This document shows, piece after piece, positions 7,525-16,258 of a stretch of DNA of 64,000 bases. Origin of the DNA: Amycolatopsis jejuensis (GTDB lineage: Bacteria; Actinomycetota; Actinomycetes; Mycobacteriales; Pseudonocardiaceae); contig NZ_JNYZ01000007.1 in the NCBI RefSeq assembly GCF_000717335.1, positions 266,583-330,582 on the forward strand. The letters run 5' to 3'. Below the pieces are notes generated by a model. That model saw only the letters and a list, made by a program, of their open reading frames with translations, searched no databases and was not told where the DNA came from. The position numbers were made by a program, and so were the translations under genes. Numbering within the stretch: the stretch's first letter is position 1; each line of letters opens with the position of its first letter.

Positions 7525-8626
7525 TCACAGAGTTCGCCCGGATGGCTCCCACCCGGCGGGCAACGGCGGCGGCACTTCGACGCTGCTGGAGACGTCGACC
7601 GACCGGCCGCGCGTGAGCGATTCATCGATCGCCAGCATGGCGTCGAGCACGTGGTACGCCAGTTCCCCCGACGCGCGTTCCGGCACCCCGGCCCGGATCG
7701 CCCGCGCCAGGTCGAGGACGCCGGTCCCCCGGGTCGCGGAGTGGCCGTCCGCGGCGAGTTCCGCCGGTTCCGCGGCATCGGCCGGGTGCAAGGTCGTGAC
7801 GCCGTCGAAGCGGTTGGGGTCGGGCAGCACGGCCGTGCCGAGCGGACCGGACACCTCGACGAACCCGACGCGCTCCACGGCCGAATCGAACGTGAGCACC
7901 ACCTGCGCGCTGCCGCCGCGGGCGAATTCGACCAGCGCGGTCACCGTGGTCGGCACGGTCACCGCGAACTCCGTGCCTGCCCGCGGCCCGGACCCGATCA
8001 CCCGGGTTTCGCGGGCGCGTCCGCCGGACCCGGTGACCTTGCGGATCGGGCCGAACACCTGCACCAGCTGGGTGAGGTAGTACGGGCCGATGTCGAGCAA
8101 CGGCCCGCCGCCCGCCCGGTACAGGAATTCCGGCGCCGGATGCCAGCTTTCCGGACCGGGCGACTGGAACAACGCGAGTGCGGTGGCCGGTACGCCGATC
8201 CGGCCGTCCTCGATGGCGCGGCGCGCGGTTTGGTGCCCGGCGCCGAGCACGGTGTCCGGCGCGCTCGCGACCCGCAGGCCGGTTTCCCTTGCGCGGTCGA
8301 GGAGTTTGCGCGGTCTCCCGGTCGAGGGCGAGCGGTTTCTCGGTCCAGACGTGCTTGCCCGCCTCCAGCGCGGCCAGCCCGACGTCGACGTGCGCGGCCG
8401 GCACGGTGAGGTTGACGACGATCTCGATGTCCGGCGCCGCAAGGAGTTCCGCCACCGTCCCGCTGCGCGGTACCCCGTGTGCGGCCGCCTGCGCACGCGC
8501 GCGTTCGACATCCAGGTCGGCGATCATCCGGACGCTGAGGTCCAGGAACGACGTGAGATTCCCGAGGTAAGTGTCGCTGATGAAACCCGCCCCGATCACG
8601 CCGACGCCGACCGGCCCGGCGGTCAC
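7525..8626 (-). pseudogene. Gfo/Idh/MocA oxidoreductase, broken by one frameshift
   Basis: The first part, from a GTG at 8626, reads VTAGPVGVGVIGAGFISDTY (Rossmann GxGxxG) through VDVGLAALEAGKHVWTEKPL, the EKP signature of the family. The rest is in another frame: KLLDRARETGLRVASAPDTV, then AGGGPLLDIGPYYLTQL and the C-terminal domain to position 7525. The join falls at GCGC 8308-8311; restoring a second GC pair (GCGCGC) gives ...RETARKLLDR... and a full 367-residue protein. So it is a loss of 2 bp in a GC dinucleotide run, or a sequencing error. The start overlaps the stop of the sugar isomerase by four bases; together they look like an inositol- or sugar-catabolic pair. Confidence 0.8.
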
Positions 8627-9354
8627 TTCCCCGCGCCGGTGAGGTAGGCGAAGCTGGCGGCGAGCGCGTCGAAGACGTTCTCGTGCTGGTCGAATTCCAC
8701 CACGCGCAGGACGTCCGGGACCGCGCCGAGCACCTCGGGCAGCGGGACCCGGCCCTGCCCGGCCGGTACCTGGCCGGTGAAGTCCGTCGACAGCCCACCG
8801 TCCTTCACGTGGATCGCGTGCACCCGCTCCCCCAGCCGCCGCAGCAACCCGGCCGCGTTCTCCCCGGCCGCGGTGACCCAGTAGGTGTCGACCTCCAGCA
8901 CGATCTCCGGGTCGAGCTGGTCGGCGAACACCTCGAGCGCAGTGCGGCCGTCGATCCGGGTTTCCAGCTCCCACCAGTGGTTGTGGTAGCCGACGCGGAC
9001 GCCGTACCCGGCGGCGATCTTCGCGGCGGCGTTCAGCGCCTCGGCGGTGGCGGCGATGTCGGCCGGGTCCTGCCACCGCTCCGGCTCGATCAGCGGCTCG
9101 ATCACGACGCCGATGCCCAGCTCGCGAGCCGCGGCGAACACGGCGGACTGGTCCACGCCGATCAGCTGCGCGTGCGCGGTGGGTGCGGTGAGCCCGTGCG
9201 CGGCCAGACCGGCACCGAGCGCCTTCGCGTTTTCCACGACGCCGTACGGCTCGACCTGCGTGAACCCGATCTCGGCCAGCCGCCGCAAGGTGGTGTCCGG
9301 GTCGGTGGCGAAGACGGTGCGGACCGAGTACAGCTGCACGGAAAGAGTGCCCAT
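8623..9354 (-). CDS. Sugar phosphate isomerase/epimerase (AP-endonuclease-2-type TIM barrel)
   Basis: The 243-residue TIM-barrel protein begins MGTLSVQLYSVRTVFATDPD and carries the metal-binding pattern of the xylose-isomerase-like superfamily: IEPLIEPERW, YGVRVGYHNHWWE, LEVDTYWV, HAIHVKD and a terminal EFDQHEN. These provide the Glu/His/Asp ligands. AAGGAG lies a few bases before the ATG at 9354. It is followed with a 4-base overlap by a Gfo/Idh/MocA oxidoreductase, the standard pairing for oxidation and isomerisation of a sugar or cyclitol, although that partner is frameshifted. The exact substrate is unknown. Confidence 0.85.
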   Translation of the reverse strand: MGTLSVQLYSVRTVFATDPDTTLRRLAEIGFTQVEPYGVVENAKALGAGLAAHGLTAPTAHAQLIGVDQSAVFAAARELGIGVVIEPLIEPERWQDPADIAATAEALNAAAKIAAGYGVRVGYHNHWWELETRIDGRTALEVFADQLDPEIVLEVDTYWVTAAGENAAGLLRRLGERVHAIHVKDGGLSTDFTGQVPAGQGRVPLPEVLGAVPDVLRVVEFDQHENVFDALAASFAYLTGAGK

Positions 9355-9411
9355 CCCAGCTCCTTGGCTCGTCGCGGGCAGCGAGGTCCGCCCACCCAGA
9401 TTTCTACCACT

Positions 9412-9429
9412 TGGTCAGAATTGATACCA
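9412..9429. promoter_or_regulatory. Imperfect palindrome upstream of the sugar isomerase
   Basis: TGGTCAGAATTGATACCA reads TGGTnnnAATTnnnACCA in both directions over its outer four and central four bases. It lies 58-75 bp upstream of the isomerase ATG in the only sizeable gap of this minus-strand gene run, in locally AT-richer DNA. It could be an operator, for instance for the GntR protein encoded at 10742-11731; this is a guess from position. Confidence 0.3.
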
Positions 9430-9460
9430 GGCGGTGATCGGGCGGAATCCGCGGCAGGAG

Positions 9461-10021
9461 CTATCCGGCGAGGTCCCGGTGGTAGACGAGGAAATCGCAC
9501 GGCGTCGCGAGCTGCGGGGCGAGGTTCGGGTACGCGCTCTCGATCGTCGCGGTCTCCACCACGCGGTAGCCGAGACGGCCGTACCACCCGGCGAGGAACT
9601 CTTTCGACGGATGCGTCCACTCGCGGGGAACCAGCAGCTCGAGCTGCATCCGCGTGCACCCGGCGGCGCGGCTGTGCTCCTCGGCGAACCGGACCAGCTC
9701 GCGTCCGACGCCGGTCCCGCGCACCGCGGGCGCGGCGACGAGCATGCCGAACTCCCCGAGGTCGGCGGCAAGGCGCTGGATCCGGACCGAACCGGCCACG
9801 GCCCCGTCGAGCCGGGCGACCGCGATCTCCCCGGCGCGGACGAAACCCGCGACCTCCGCGGGGTCGGTGCGGTCGGTGTCGCCGATCCAGAGCCCTTTCT
9901 CGGCTTTCGCGTAGACGGCGTTGGTCAGGTCGGTCAGCGTGGTCACGAGCTCGGCATCGTCCGCGGCGGACGGCGGCAGCAGCATGATCTCCGGAGTCGT
10001 CACCCGGCCAAGGGTAGCCAC
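9461..10021 (-). CDS. GNAT-family N-acetyltransferase
   Basis: The 186-residue protein is a single GNAT domain. The acetyl-CoA pyrophosphate loop is APAVRGTGVGRELVRF (the R/Q-x-x-G-x-G/A motif) after the beta-4 strand GEFGMLVA, and the C-terminal part has GWYGRLGYRVVE, the usual alpha-4/beta-6 segment. It starts at GTG 10021, or possibly at the GTG 18 bases inside. It follows the TSUP permease by four bases and is in the same transcription unit. The acceptor substrate is unknown. Confidence 0.8.
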   Translation of the reverse strand: MATLGRVTTPEIMLLPPSAADDAELVTTLTDLTNAVYAKAEKGLWIGDTDRTDPAEVAGFVRAGEIAVARLDGAVAGSVRIQRLAADLGEFGMLVAAPAVRGTGVGRELVRFAEEHSRAAGCTRMQLELLVPREWTHPSKEFLAGWYGRLGYRVVETATIESAYPNLAPQLATPCDFLVYHRDLAG

Positions 10022-10025
10022 GGGT

Positions 10026-10745
10026 TCAGCCGTGCAGCGCCAGATACGGCGCGATCCCGACGAGCACGGCCACGAGGACAGCCTTGAGTGTCCGGGTGGG
10101 CAACGCGTGCGCGATCCGCCAGCCGAGCAGGACCCCGGCGAGCTCGGGAATGCCGACGATCGCGGCGAGCTGCCAGTCGATGTCCCCGAGGTACCCGATC
10201 GTCCCGGCCCCGGCGATCACCACCGACTGCACCTGCGCCGCGGCGAGCGCCCCGAGCACCGGCATCCCGGCGACGACCAGCAACGGCACCGCCAGCATCG
10301 GCCCGCCGACCCCGACCAGCCCGGCCACCACCGAAACCCCGGCCCCGATCAGCACCGCGATCCCCGCCGGTTGCCGTCCCGCGGCCCGGCGCAAGCCGAC
10401 GAACGCGGCCACGATCAGGGCGAAACCGGCCAGCAGGATCCCGAAGACCTTGGTGGACACCAAGGAGTTCAGCAGCACCCCGAGCGGGGTCCCCACCACT
10501 GCGACTCCCGCGAGCACTGCGGCGACCCGGCGGGTGCCCGGTTCACGCAACTGTCCGGAGTGGACGAACGCGGCACTGCCGAGCACCCCCGTCGCGACGT
10601 GCGTGACGATCGCGGTCCCGGCGACCTGCGCGGGGGACAGCGAGGTGAACACGAAGAGCCCGACGGTCGCCAGCACGCCGCCTGGTCCGACGGCGGTGAT
10701 GCCGATCCCGGCGAGCAACCCGGTGACGATGAGCGCGGCGATCAT
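10026..10745 (-). CDS. TSUP-family (TauE/SafE) membrane transporter
   Basis: The 239-residue membrane protein has about eight transmembrane segments in two halves. Each half opens with a conserved glycine-rich motif: GIGITAVGPGGVLATVGL near residue 13 and GLVGVGGPMLAVPLL near residue 142, the duplicated signature of the TSUP family of sulfite, sulfonate and organic-anion exporters. Its ATG at 10745 overlaps the stop codon of the GntR gene (ATGA), so the permease is probably translated by coupling and controlled with that regulator. The substrate is unknown. Confidence 0.85.
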   Translation of the reverse strand: MIAALIVTGLLAGIGITAVGPGGVLATVGLFVFTSLSPAQVAGTAIVTHVATGVLGSAAFVHSGQLREPGTRRVAAVLAGVAVVGTPLGVLLNSLVSTKVFGILLAGFALIVAAFVGLRRAAGRQPAGIAVLIGAGVSVVAGLVGVGGPMLAVPLLVVAGMPVLGALAAAQVQSVVIAGAGTIGYLGDIDWQLAAIVGIPELAGVLLGWRIAHALPTRTLKAVLVAVLVGIAPYLALHG

Positions 10746-11731
10746 TCTGCGCCGCAGTCGTTTGCGGCGCCGGGATGCCGCTCGGCCTCACGACTCCGCT
10801 CGGGCCCGTGATCCCGCTCAGCGCCGCGATCCCGCCCGGCTCTGCAATCGCTCTCTGCCTCGCAATCCTGCCCGGCTCCGCGATTCCACTCGGGCCCGCG
10901 ATCCCGCTCGGCCACGCAATCGCCCTCGGCCACGCGATCCCGCTTGGCTCCGCGACTCCACCCAGCACCGCAATCCCCCACGGCACCGCAATCCCCCGCA
11001 GCACCGCGATCCCCCACCGCGCCGCGATGCAGGGTCGCTTGCAAGGTCAGCCGGTCCGCCCGGAGGTGGACCCACTCCGCGTCCACCGGGCGGCCGTCCG
11101 GGAGCCGGGTCAGGCGGTCGAGGGCGAACACTGCCGTACCGGGCGGGATGTCCAGCAGCGCGGCCGTGTCCGGGCCTGCGGACACCGCGTGCACGACCAC
11201 CTCCGCGCGGCCGAGGCGCGTGCCGCTCGACTCCTCCAGCAGGGCGAACAGGTCGCGGCCGGAGAGGTCGTGGTCGAGGAGCGGAATTCCCAGGTCTGCC
11301 ACCAGATACGTCGAGTCGAGCGACAGCGGTACCCCGCCCACCCGGCGGACCCGCTCCACGTGCACGACGTCCTCGCCTGCCGCCAGGTCCAACCGTTCCG
11401 CGACGGACGGGGGTGCCGCGACCACCCCGGCCGCGCGGACCTCGTTCACGACCTCGCCGTATCCCTCCAGCACCTCGGCCAGCCCGGCCAGCCGATGCAG
11501 CCCGTGGCCGAATTTCGGGCGTACCACCAGGGTTCCGACGCCCGGCCGCCGTTCGACGAGGCCCTCGTCGCGCAGCAGGCCGAGCGCCTCGCGCACCACG
11601 TTCCGCGACGCGCCGAACCACTCGCCCAGGTCGCGCTCGCTCGGCAGCAGCTCGCGGAACTCCCCCGCCGCGATGCGCTGCCGCAGTCCGTCGGCCATCT
11701 GCCGGGCCTTCCCGGCCCTCCGCTGCGTCAC
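10742..11731 (-). CDS. GntR/HutC-family regulator with a hexapeptide-repeat C-terminal tail
   Basis: The protein of about 329 residues has an N-terminal GntR winged helix (LPSERDLGEWFGASRNVVRE, then LLRDEGLVERRPGVGTLVV) and a UTRA effector domain of the HutC group ending near WVHLRADRLTLQATLHRG. After that comes an unusual tail of about 93 residues made of fifteen degenerate hexapeptides (such as GAVGDR, GAAGDC, GAERDH) running to the stop, which overlaps the TSUP start by ATGA. The GTG at 11731 is the most likely start; an ATG at 11695 is possible. It probably controls its own gene and the downstream permease. The tail has no counterpart in usual HutC proteins. Confidence 0.8.
   Translation of the reverse strand: MTQRRAGKARQMADGLRQRIAAGEFRELLPSERDLGEWFGASRNVVREALGLLRDEGLVERRPGVGTLVVRPKFGHGLHRLAGLAEVLEGYGEVVNEVRAAGVVAAPPSVAERLDLAAGEDVVHVERVRRVGGVPLSLDSTYLVADLGIPLLDHDLSGRDLFALLEESSGTRLGRAEVVVHAVSAGPDTAALLDIPPGTAVFALDRLTRLPDGRPVDAEWVHLRADRLTLQATLHRGAVGDRGAAGDCGAVGDCGAGWSRGAKRDRVAEGDCVAERDRGPEWNRGAGQDCEAESDCRAGRDRGAERDHGPERSREAERHPGAANDCGAE
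10745..11023. repeat. 18-bp tandem repeat inside the gntR 3' end
   Basis: About fifteen degenerate copies of an 18-bp unit lie head to tail (for example CCCGCTCAGCGCCGCGAT, CCCGCTCGGCCACGCAAT, CCCCCACGGCACCGCAAT on the plus strand). The period is a multiple of three, so the frame of the GntR tail stays open and encodes hexapeptides. Copies near 10980-11030 are more alike than those near 10780. It looks like replication-slippage expansion between the end of the UTRA domain and the TSUP start. Confidence 0.85.
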
Positions 11732-11758
11732 CACAGCCGCGACGCTACCTCGGATCCC

Positions 11759-11778
11759 GGTTACGCCGAGGTTACGCC
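11759..11778. promoter_or_regulatory. Direct repeat GGTTACGCC x2 upstream of gntR
   Basis: GGTTACGCC occurs at 11759-11767 and 11770-11778, 11 bp apart, that is one helical turn on the same face. It lies 28-47 bp upstream of the gntR GTG in the 226-bp gap shared with the divergent LLM oxidoreductase. It could bind a regulator; nothing else marks it. Confidence 0.3.
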
Positions 11779-11957
11779 ACCCTTGCTGACCTGCAAAAAC
11801 GCGAAGACCAGCACGAGCGGGACCGGGGCCGGGCCGTTCCGCCACCCGCGGCGGTTGCCTCGACGGTCACGGCACCCCGCCGAAGAGGGCAAGGACCGTG
11901 GCGGCGGCCGCGCAACTCCGGAAAGGTCGGGCGAAGAACACTCAGGGGAGGACAACA

Positions 11958-12887
11958 ATGACGATCTTCGGCATCGCCCTCGATTCCGGGTTCAGCGGGG
12001 CCGTGGAGAGCGACGGCGACCCCGCCCGGCTCATCGCCGACGCGCAGGAAGCCGACCGTGCCGGGCTGGACATCGTGACCGTGTCCGATCATCCGTACCA
12101 CGCCGGTCAGCTCGACGCGTACGCCACGCTCGGGTTCGTGCTCGGCGCGACCACCGGCGTGAGCGGCGCGGTGACCGTGACGAACCTGCCGGTCCGCCCG
12201 GCTCCGGCGCTGGCCAGGACGGTCAGCGCACTGTCGACGCTGTCCGGCGGGCGGATCAAGCTCGGCGTCGGCGCCGGCGTGTTCTGGGACCGGATCGAGG
12301 CATTCGGGGCCGAACGCCGCACCCCGGCCGAGGCCGTCCGGCTCCTCGCCGAAAGCATCACGCTGATCCGCGCGCTCACCGGCGGCGGCGAGCCGATGAC
12401 GTTCGACGGCGAGTTCCACCACGTCACCGACCTGGCGCCGGCCGCAGCCCCGACGCCGCCGATCTGGACCGGGTCGATCGGGCCCGCGTCGCTCGCGGTC
12501 ACCGGGCGGCTCGCCGACGGCTGGGTGCCCGCCGCCGCGCAGGACTGGCGCAGCGACCTGATCGCGCGGTCCCGTCCGGTGATCGACCGGGCCGCTGCCG
12601 AAGCGGGCCGCGACCCGTCCGCGATCGCCACGATCTACAACGTCTTCGGCGCGATCAGCGCCGATTCCGCGCCGATCACCCGCAGCACCGGCGAATTCGG
12701 CATCGCCCAGCTCGCCGGGTCGGTGCAGTCGTGGATCGACGAACTGGTCGTCGCGGTCCAGGAGCACGACGCGGCCGGGTTCGTGTTCTTCCCGGTCGTC
12801 GGCACCGCTGCCGAGAAGGAGGCTTCCCGGCAGCGGTGGCTCCACGAGGTCGTCCCCGCCGTGCGGGCGGCGACGAAACGGGACTGA
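11958..12887 (+). CDS. LLM-class flavin-dependent oxidoreductase
   Basis: The 309-residue protein is a luciferase-like TIM barrel. Signatures include DAQEADRAGLDIVTVSDHPY near the start, TLSGGRIKLGVGAGVFWDRI, RTPAEAVRLLAESITLIRAL and PPIWTGSIGPASLAVTGRLADGW in shortened form, as in F420- or FMN-dependent LLM monooxygenases of actinobacteria. GGGAGGAC lies just before the ATG at 11958, which is why the longer frame was trimmed. It stands alone, convergent with the SGNH hydrolase three bases away, so its substrate cannot be guessed. Confidence 0.85.
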   Translation: MTIFGIALDSGFSGAVESDGDPARLIADAQEADRAGLDIVTVSDHPYHAGQLDAYATLGFVLGATTGVSGAVTVTNLPVRPAPALARTVSALSTLSGGRIKLGVGAGVFWDRIEAFGAERRTPAEAVRLLAESITLIRALTGGGEPMTFDGEFHHVTDLAPAAAPTPPIWTGSIGPASLAVTGRLADGWVPAAAQDWRSDLIARSRPVIDRAAAEAGRDPSAIATIYNVFGAISADSAPITRSTGEFGIAQLAGSVQSWIDELVVAVQEHDAAGFVFFPVVGTAAEKEASRQRWLHEVVPAVRAATKRD

Positions 12888-12890
12888 GGG

Positions 12891-13655
12891 TCAGCAGATA
12901 CTGCCGAGGCTGGACGTCCAGCCCCACCACATGCCGTACTCGGCGAGGTTGCCCGCGTCGTTGAGGTGGATGTTGTCCGACGTCCACGGGCTCGGGTTGG
13001 GCAGGTTGGCCGCACCGGCGGGCGGGATGTACTGGCGGAGGTCCACGAGCGCGGTGCCCTTCGTGACCGCCATCTGGTGGATCACCGAGGCGTACTGCGA
13101 CCAGGTGTACTTCTGCGTCGAACCGCCGTACGGGTTGGGCGTCCACTTGAGCTCGGCGTAGATCGACATCAGGATGTCGACCCCCGGGCGCGCCGCGCGG
13201 ATGCTGTCGATGACCTTGCCGAGGTTGACCTGGAACGTCGCCGGGTCGACCTGCGCGATCAGCTCGTTGCCGCCGAGGTCGACGAGCACGAGGTCGGGCT
13301 GGCGCTGGGTGAGGTCGGGAAGCGCGGCGGTGGTGTCGGCCCAGCGCCCGCCGGGGAGGTAGTCGGCGGCCAGCGCGCCGTTGTGCGCGTAGTTCTTGGT
13401 CGCGGTGCCCCATTCCGCATGCAGGTCGTTCGCGAGCTTCGTGGTCCACCCGTACGTGGTGGGCGCGTAAGTGTCCGTAGTGGACTGATAGCCCGTGGTG
13501 CCGTAGCCGGTGTCGGCGGAGGTGCCGAGGATGGCCACGTTGGCCTTGCGGGTGCACCAGGTGCTGGTCTGCGCCGCATCCGCGGTGACGGACGTGGACA
13601 CGGCGATACCGAAGCCGACCAAGGTCAGCAATGCCGCAATTCGGGCTCTGCGCAT
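12891..13655 (-). CDS. Secreted SGNH/GDSL-type hydrolase
   Basis: The 254-residue protein has a signal peptide (MRRARIAALLTLVGFGIAVS..., cleavage likely after VTADA near residue 28). The mature part has SGNH blocks in order: nucleophile block AILGTSADTG (Ser46; the usual GDS is GTS here), the oxyanion glycine region around YAHNGALAAD, LVDLGGNELIA (block III Gly-x-Asn) and SDNIHLNDAGN (block V Asp/His). It is probably an extracellular esterase or lipase-like hydrolase. The cysteine pair CTRK near the start and the terminal Cys could form a disulfide. Confidence 0.85.
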   Translation of the reverse strand: MRRARIAALLTLVGFGIAVSTSVTADAAQTSTWCTRKANVAILGTSADTGYGTTGYQSTTDTYAPTTYGWTTKLANDLHAEWGTATKNYAHNGALAADYLPGGRWADTTAALPDLTQRQPDLVLVDLGGNELIAQVDPATFQVNLGKVIDSIRAARPGVDILMSIYAELKWTPNPYGGSTQKYTWSQYASVIHQMAVTKGTALVDLRQYIPPAGAANLPNPSPWTSDNIHLNDAGNLAEYGMWWGWTSSLGSIC

Positions 13656-13769
13656 GGGAATCGGTGCCTTTCCGGGAAGTCGATCTGCGCCGGATGTCGC
13701 CGGAAGGCGCCCGCTCGTTACCGATTATCCGGATGCGCCCGCGGTACCGTTTCTGGCAGGGTCGGCGGC

Positions 13770-15044
13770 GTGAAGATCTTGTTCGCCACGGCGCCCGGGT
13801 ACGGGCTCACCCTCCCCCTGATTCCGCTGGTCTGGGCCGCCCGCGCCGCCGGGCACGACGTCCTGCTCGCCACCACGTCCGAAATGACCGACGTGGGGGC
13901 GCGGGCCGGTCTGCCGGTCTGCGACGTGTTTCCCAGTCGTGATGTGTGGACGGATCTGCTCGCGACGGTGACGGACGAAACGGCCGACGACGCCGGTCAG
14001 CCGGAGGAGTACCGGCTGGCCCGGCGCACCCCTGGTCCGTTCGGTCTGTTCACGGCGACGATGACCGAGGGGACGATCGAGGCGGGCCGGGCGTTCGGTG
14101 CCGACCTGATCGGGTACACCTCCGATCACGGGGCCGGGATGCTCGCCGCGGCCGGGCTCGGGGTTCCCGGGCTGGAGGTGGGGAACCGGATCTCGTGGTC
14201 GACCCGGGATGTCGATTGGCGGGCGGAGCATTACGACTTCGGTGACAACGAGATTGCCACGGTGATGCGGAAGAAGCTCGGGCTGGGGGACGCGCGGCCG
14301 GAGGTGGTCGCGCGGATTGATCCGCGGGCGCCGAGCATGGGTGGGATGTCCGCGGGGCAGGACCATGCCGACGAGCGCGATGGGATGCCTTGGTGGCCGA
14401 TGCAGTTCGTGCCGTTCAACGGGGGTGCTGTTGTTCCGGAGTGGGCGTTGCGGCGATCGGAACGGCCGCGGGTCGCGGTGACGTTGGGGACCGTGGTGCC
14501 GGCGATGTCCGGGGTCAGCAGTCTGAAGGTGGTGCTGGAGGCGCTTGGCGGGATGGACGTCGAGGTGGTGCTGGCGGCTGGTACCGCGGACCTGAGTGAG
14601 CTCGGGGAACTGCCGGGGAATGTGCGGTCGGTGGGGTATTTGCCGTTGTCGGTGTTTCTGCCTGGCTGCGCGGCGATTGTTCATCATGGCGGGTCCGGGT
14701 CTACGGCGGCGCCGTTGTTTTACGGGGTGCCGCAGTTGGTGCTGCCTTCGTTTGCGGACAATCCGATGTCGGCGGAGAGGGTTGTTCAGCGAGGGGTGGG
14801 GCTGAGTCACGATCCGGCCACTTTGGATGTCACCACTGTGCGGACTTCGGTTCGGCGGTTGATCGAGGAGCCGGGTTTTCGTGCTGCTGCGGCCGAGGTT
14901 CGGGAGGAGATGGCGGCGCAACCTTCGCCTGCCGAGGTTCTTGCCCGTGCCGTTGGTGCTCTTGGCGGGGTGGCGGAGAAGTCCGTGAAGGGAACCATGA
15001 GGGAATCAGATTCCGTGATGGTTCCCTTCACGGACATCGGCTAG
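13770..15044 (+). CDS. GT1 family (macrolide-type) glycosyltransferase
   Basis: The 424-residue protein begins [20 protein letters not shown] and has the GT-B C-terminal donor-binding region with [43 protein letters not shown] and [20 protein letters not shown]. The HHGGSGST motif is typical of GT1 enzymes that glycosylate natural products or sterols (EryCIII-like). It starts at GTG 13770. The last codons ([15 protein letters not shown]) come from a palindromic repeat element rather than from the family, and the TAG at 15042-15044 overlaps the stop of convergent glgC. The 3' half is richer in G- and T-ending codons than the neighbours. No biosynthetic cluster is nearby, so the acceptor is unknown. 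Confidence 0.85.
   Translation: MKILFATAPGYGLTLPLIPLVWAARAAGHDVLLATTSEMTDVGARAGLPVCDVFPSRDVWTDLLATVTDETADDAGQPEEYRLARRTPGPFGLFTATMTEGTIEAGRAFGADLIGYTSDHGAGMLAAAGLGVPGLEVGNRISWSTRDVDWRAEHYDFGDNEIATVMRKKLGLGDARPEVVARIDPRAPSMGGMSAGQDHADERDGMPWWPMQFVPFNGGAVVPEWALRRSERPRVAVTLGTVVPAMSGVSSLKVVLEALGGMDVEVVLAAGTADLSELGELPGNVRSVGYLPLSVFLPGCAAIVHHGGSGSTAAPLFYGVPQLVLPSFADNPMSAERVVQRGVGLSHDPATLDVTTVRTSVRRLIEEPGFRAAAAEVREEMAAQPSPAEVLARAVGALGGVAEKSVKGTMRESDSVMVPFTDIG
14981..15035. repeat. 55-bp near-palindromic element, copy 1 (inside the GT1 gene 3' end)
   Basis: It starts GTCCGTGAAGGGAACCAT and ends with the reverse complement ATGGTTCCCTTCACGGAC. The 27-base arms around a single central base differ at only two positions per arm (GAG versus CAC in the middle). 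It is translated as the C-terminal codons of the glycosyltransferase and could fold into a very stable hairpin just before the two convergent stops. A reverse-oriented copy lies at 30738-30788. Confidence 0.9.
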
Positions 15045-16258
15045 ATGGCGGTTTCGCCCTTTCCCAGTACGACAATCCCGAAATCGCTCACGTGGTAGTG
15101 GCCGCGGTCGCGGGCCAGGTCGACGCCGATGTGTGCACCTGGGGGGACAACTACGTTCTTGTCCAGGATTGCTCGGCGTACGACTGCGCCGCGGCCGACT
15201 CGGGCGCCGTCCAGCAGAACCGAGCCTTGTACCACTGCGCCGTTGTCCACCAATACATCCGGGGACAATACCGAATCCACTACCTGCGCACCGGAAATGA
15301 TGCAGCCGTTGCTGACGATCGACTGGGTTGCCGTTCCGCCTTCAACGAACTTTGCGGCGGCGCGCTGGCCGGGATGGGCCAGGATCGGCCACTTTCGGTT
15401 GTACAGGTTGAAGATCGGGGACGTCGAAATCAAGTCCGTGTGCGCGTCGTAGTAACTGTCGATCGTCCCTACATCGCGCCAGTAGCCGTGGTCTCGTTCC
15501 GTTTCGCCGGGGACGACGTTGCCCGTGAAGTCGTAAACCGCCGCCTCCGACTTCTCCACCAGCGCCGGGATGATGTCACGGCCCATGTCGTGTTTGGACC
15601 CGGCATTCTTCGAGTCCGCGCGCAGAGCGTCGATCATGACCTGCGTCGTGAAGACGTAGTTGCCCATCGACACGTACGATTCGTCCGGCGAGTCCGGCAG
15701 ACCCGGCGGGTCGTCGGGCTTTTCCAGGAATGCGTCGATCTTCGACCCGTCGGCGGTGCGGATCACGCCGAACGAGCCGGCCTCCGACCTGGGTACCCGG
15801 ATTCCGGCGACCGTCACGCCTGCGCCGGAGGCGATGTGCGCGTCGATCATCTGCCTCGGGTCCATCCGGTAGATGTTGTCCGCGCCGAACACCGCGATGT
15901 AGGCGGGCGATTCGTCGTGCACGAGGTTGAGGCTCTGGTGGATCGCGTCCGCGCTGCCCTGGAACCAGCGCGGGCCGAGGCGCTGCTGTGCGGGTACCGG
16001 CGTGACGTACTCGCCGGTCAGCGACGACAGCCGCCACGTCGTGGAGATGTGCCGATCCAGGGAATGCGATTTGTACTGCGTCAGCACGCAGATCCGGCGG
16101 ATTCCGCCGTGCACGAGATTCGACAGCACGAAATCGATCAGCCGGTGCACGCCACCGAACGGGACCGCGGGTTTCGCGCGGTCGGTGGTGAGCGGCATGA
16201 GCCGTTTGCCCTCGCCGCCGGCGAGGACGATGCCCAGTACGTCGGAGCCGTCGATCAC
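15041..16258 (-). CDS. glgC: Glucose-1-phosphate adenylyltransferase
   Basis: The 405-residue enzyme makes ADP-glucose from glucose-1-phosphate and ATP. It has the nucleotidyltransferase signature [20 protein letters not shown] with AKPAVPFGG, the substrate-binding motifs [29 protein letters not shown] and [13 protein letters not shown], and a C-terminal left-handed beta-helix ([20 protein letters not shown]). The length agrees with mycobacterial GlgC. It starts at GTG 16258, overlapping the glgM stop by four bases, so both are in one operon. ADP-glucose feeds the GlgM/GlgE route of alpha-glucan synthesis in actinobacteria. Confidence 0.95.
   Translation of the reverse strand: MIDGSDVLGIVLAGGEGKRLMPLTTDRAKPAVPFGGVHRLIDFVLSNLVHGGIRRICVLTQYKSHSLDRHISTTWRLSSLTGEYVTPVPAQQRLGPRWFQGSADAIHQSLNLVHDESPAYIAVFGADNIYRMDPRQMIDAHIASGAGVTVAGIRVPRSEAGSFGVIRTADGSKIDAFLEKPDDPPGLPDSPDESYVSMGNYVFTTQVMIDALRADSKNAGSKHDMGRDIIPALVEKSEAAVYDFTGNVVPGETERDHGYWRDVGTIDSYYDAHTDLISTSPIFNLYNRKWPILAHPGQRAAAKFVEGGTATQSIVSNGCIISGAQVVDSVLSPDVLVDNGAVVQGSVLLDGARVGRGAVVRRAILDKNVVVPPGAHIGVDLARDRGHYHVSDFGIVVLGKGETAI

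Noticed and set aside
10745..11023. CRISPR-like appearance of the 18-bp repeats
   Set aside because: Units are contiguous with no unique spacers and are degenerate; no cas genes nearby.
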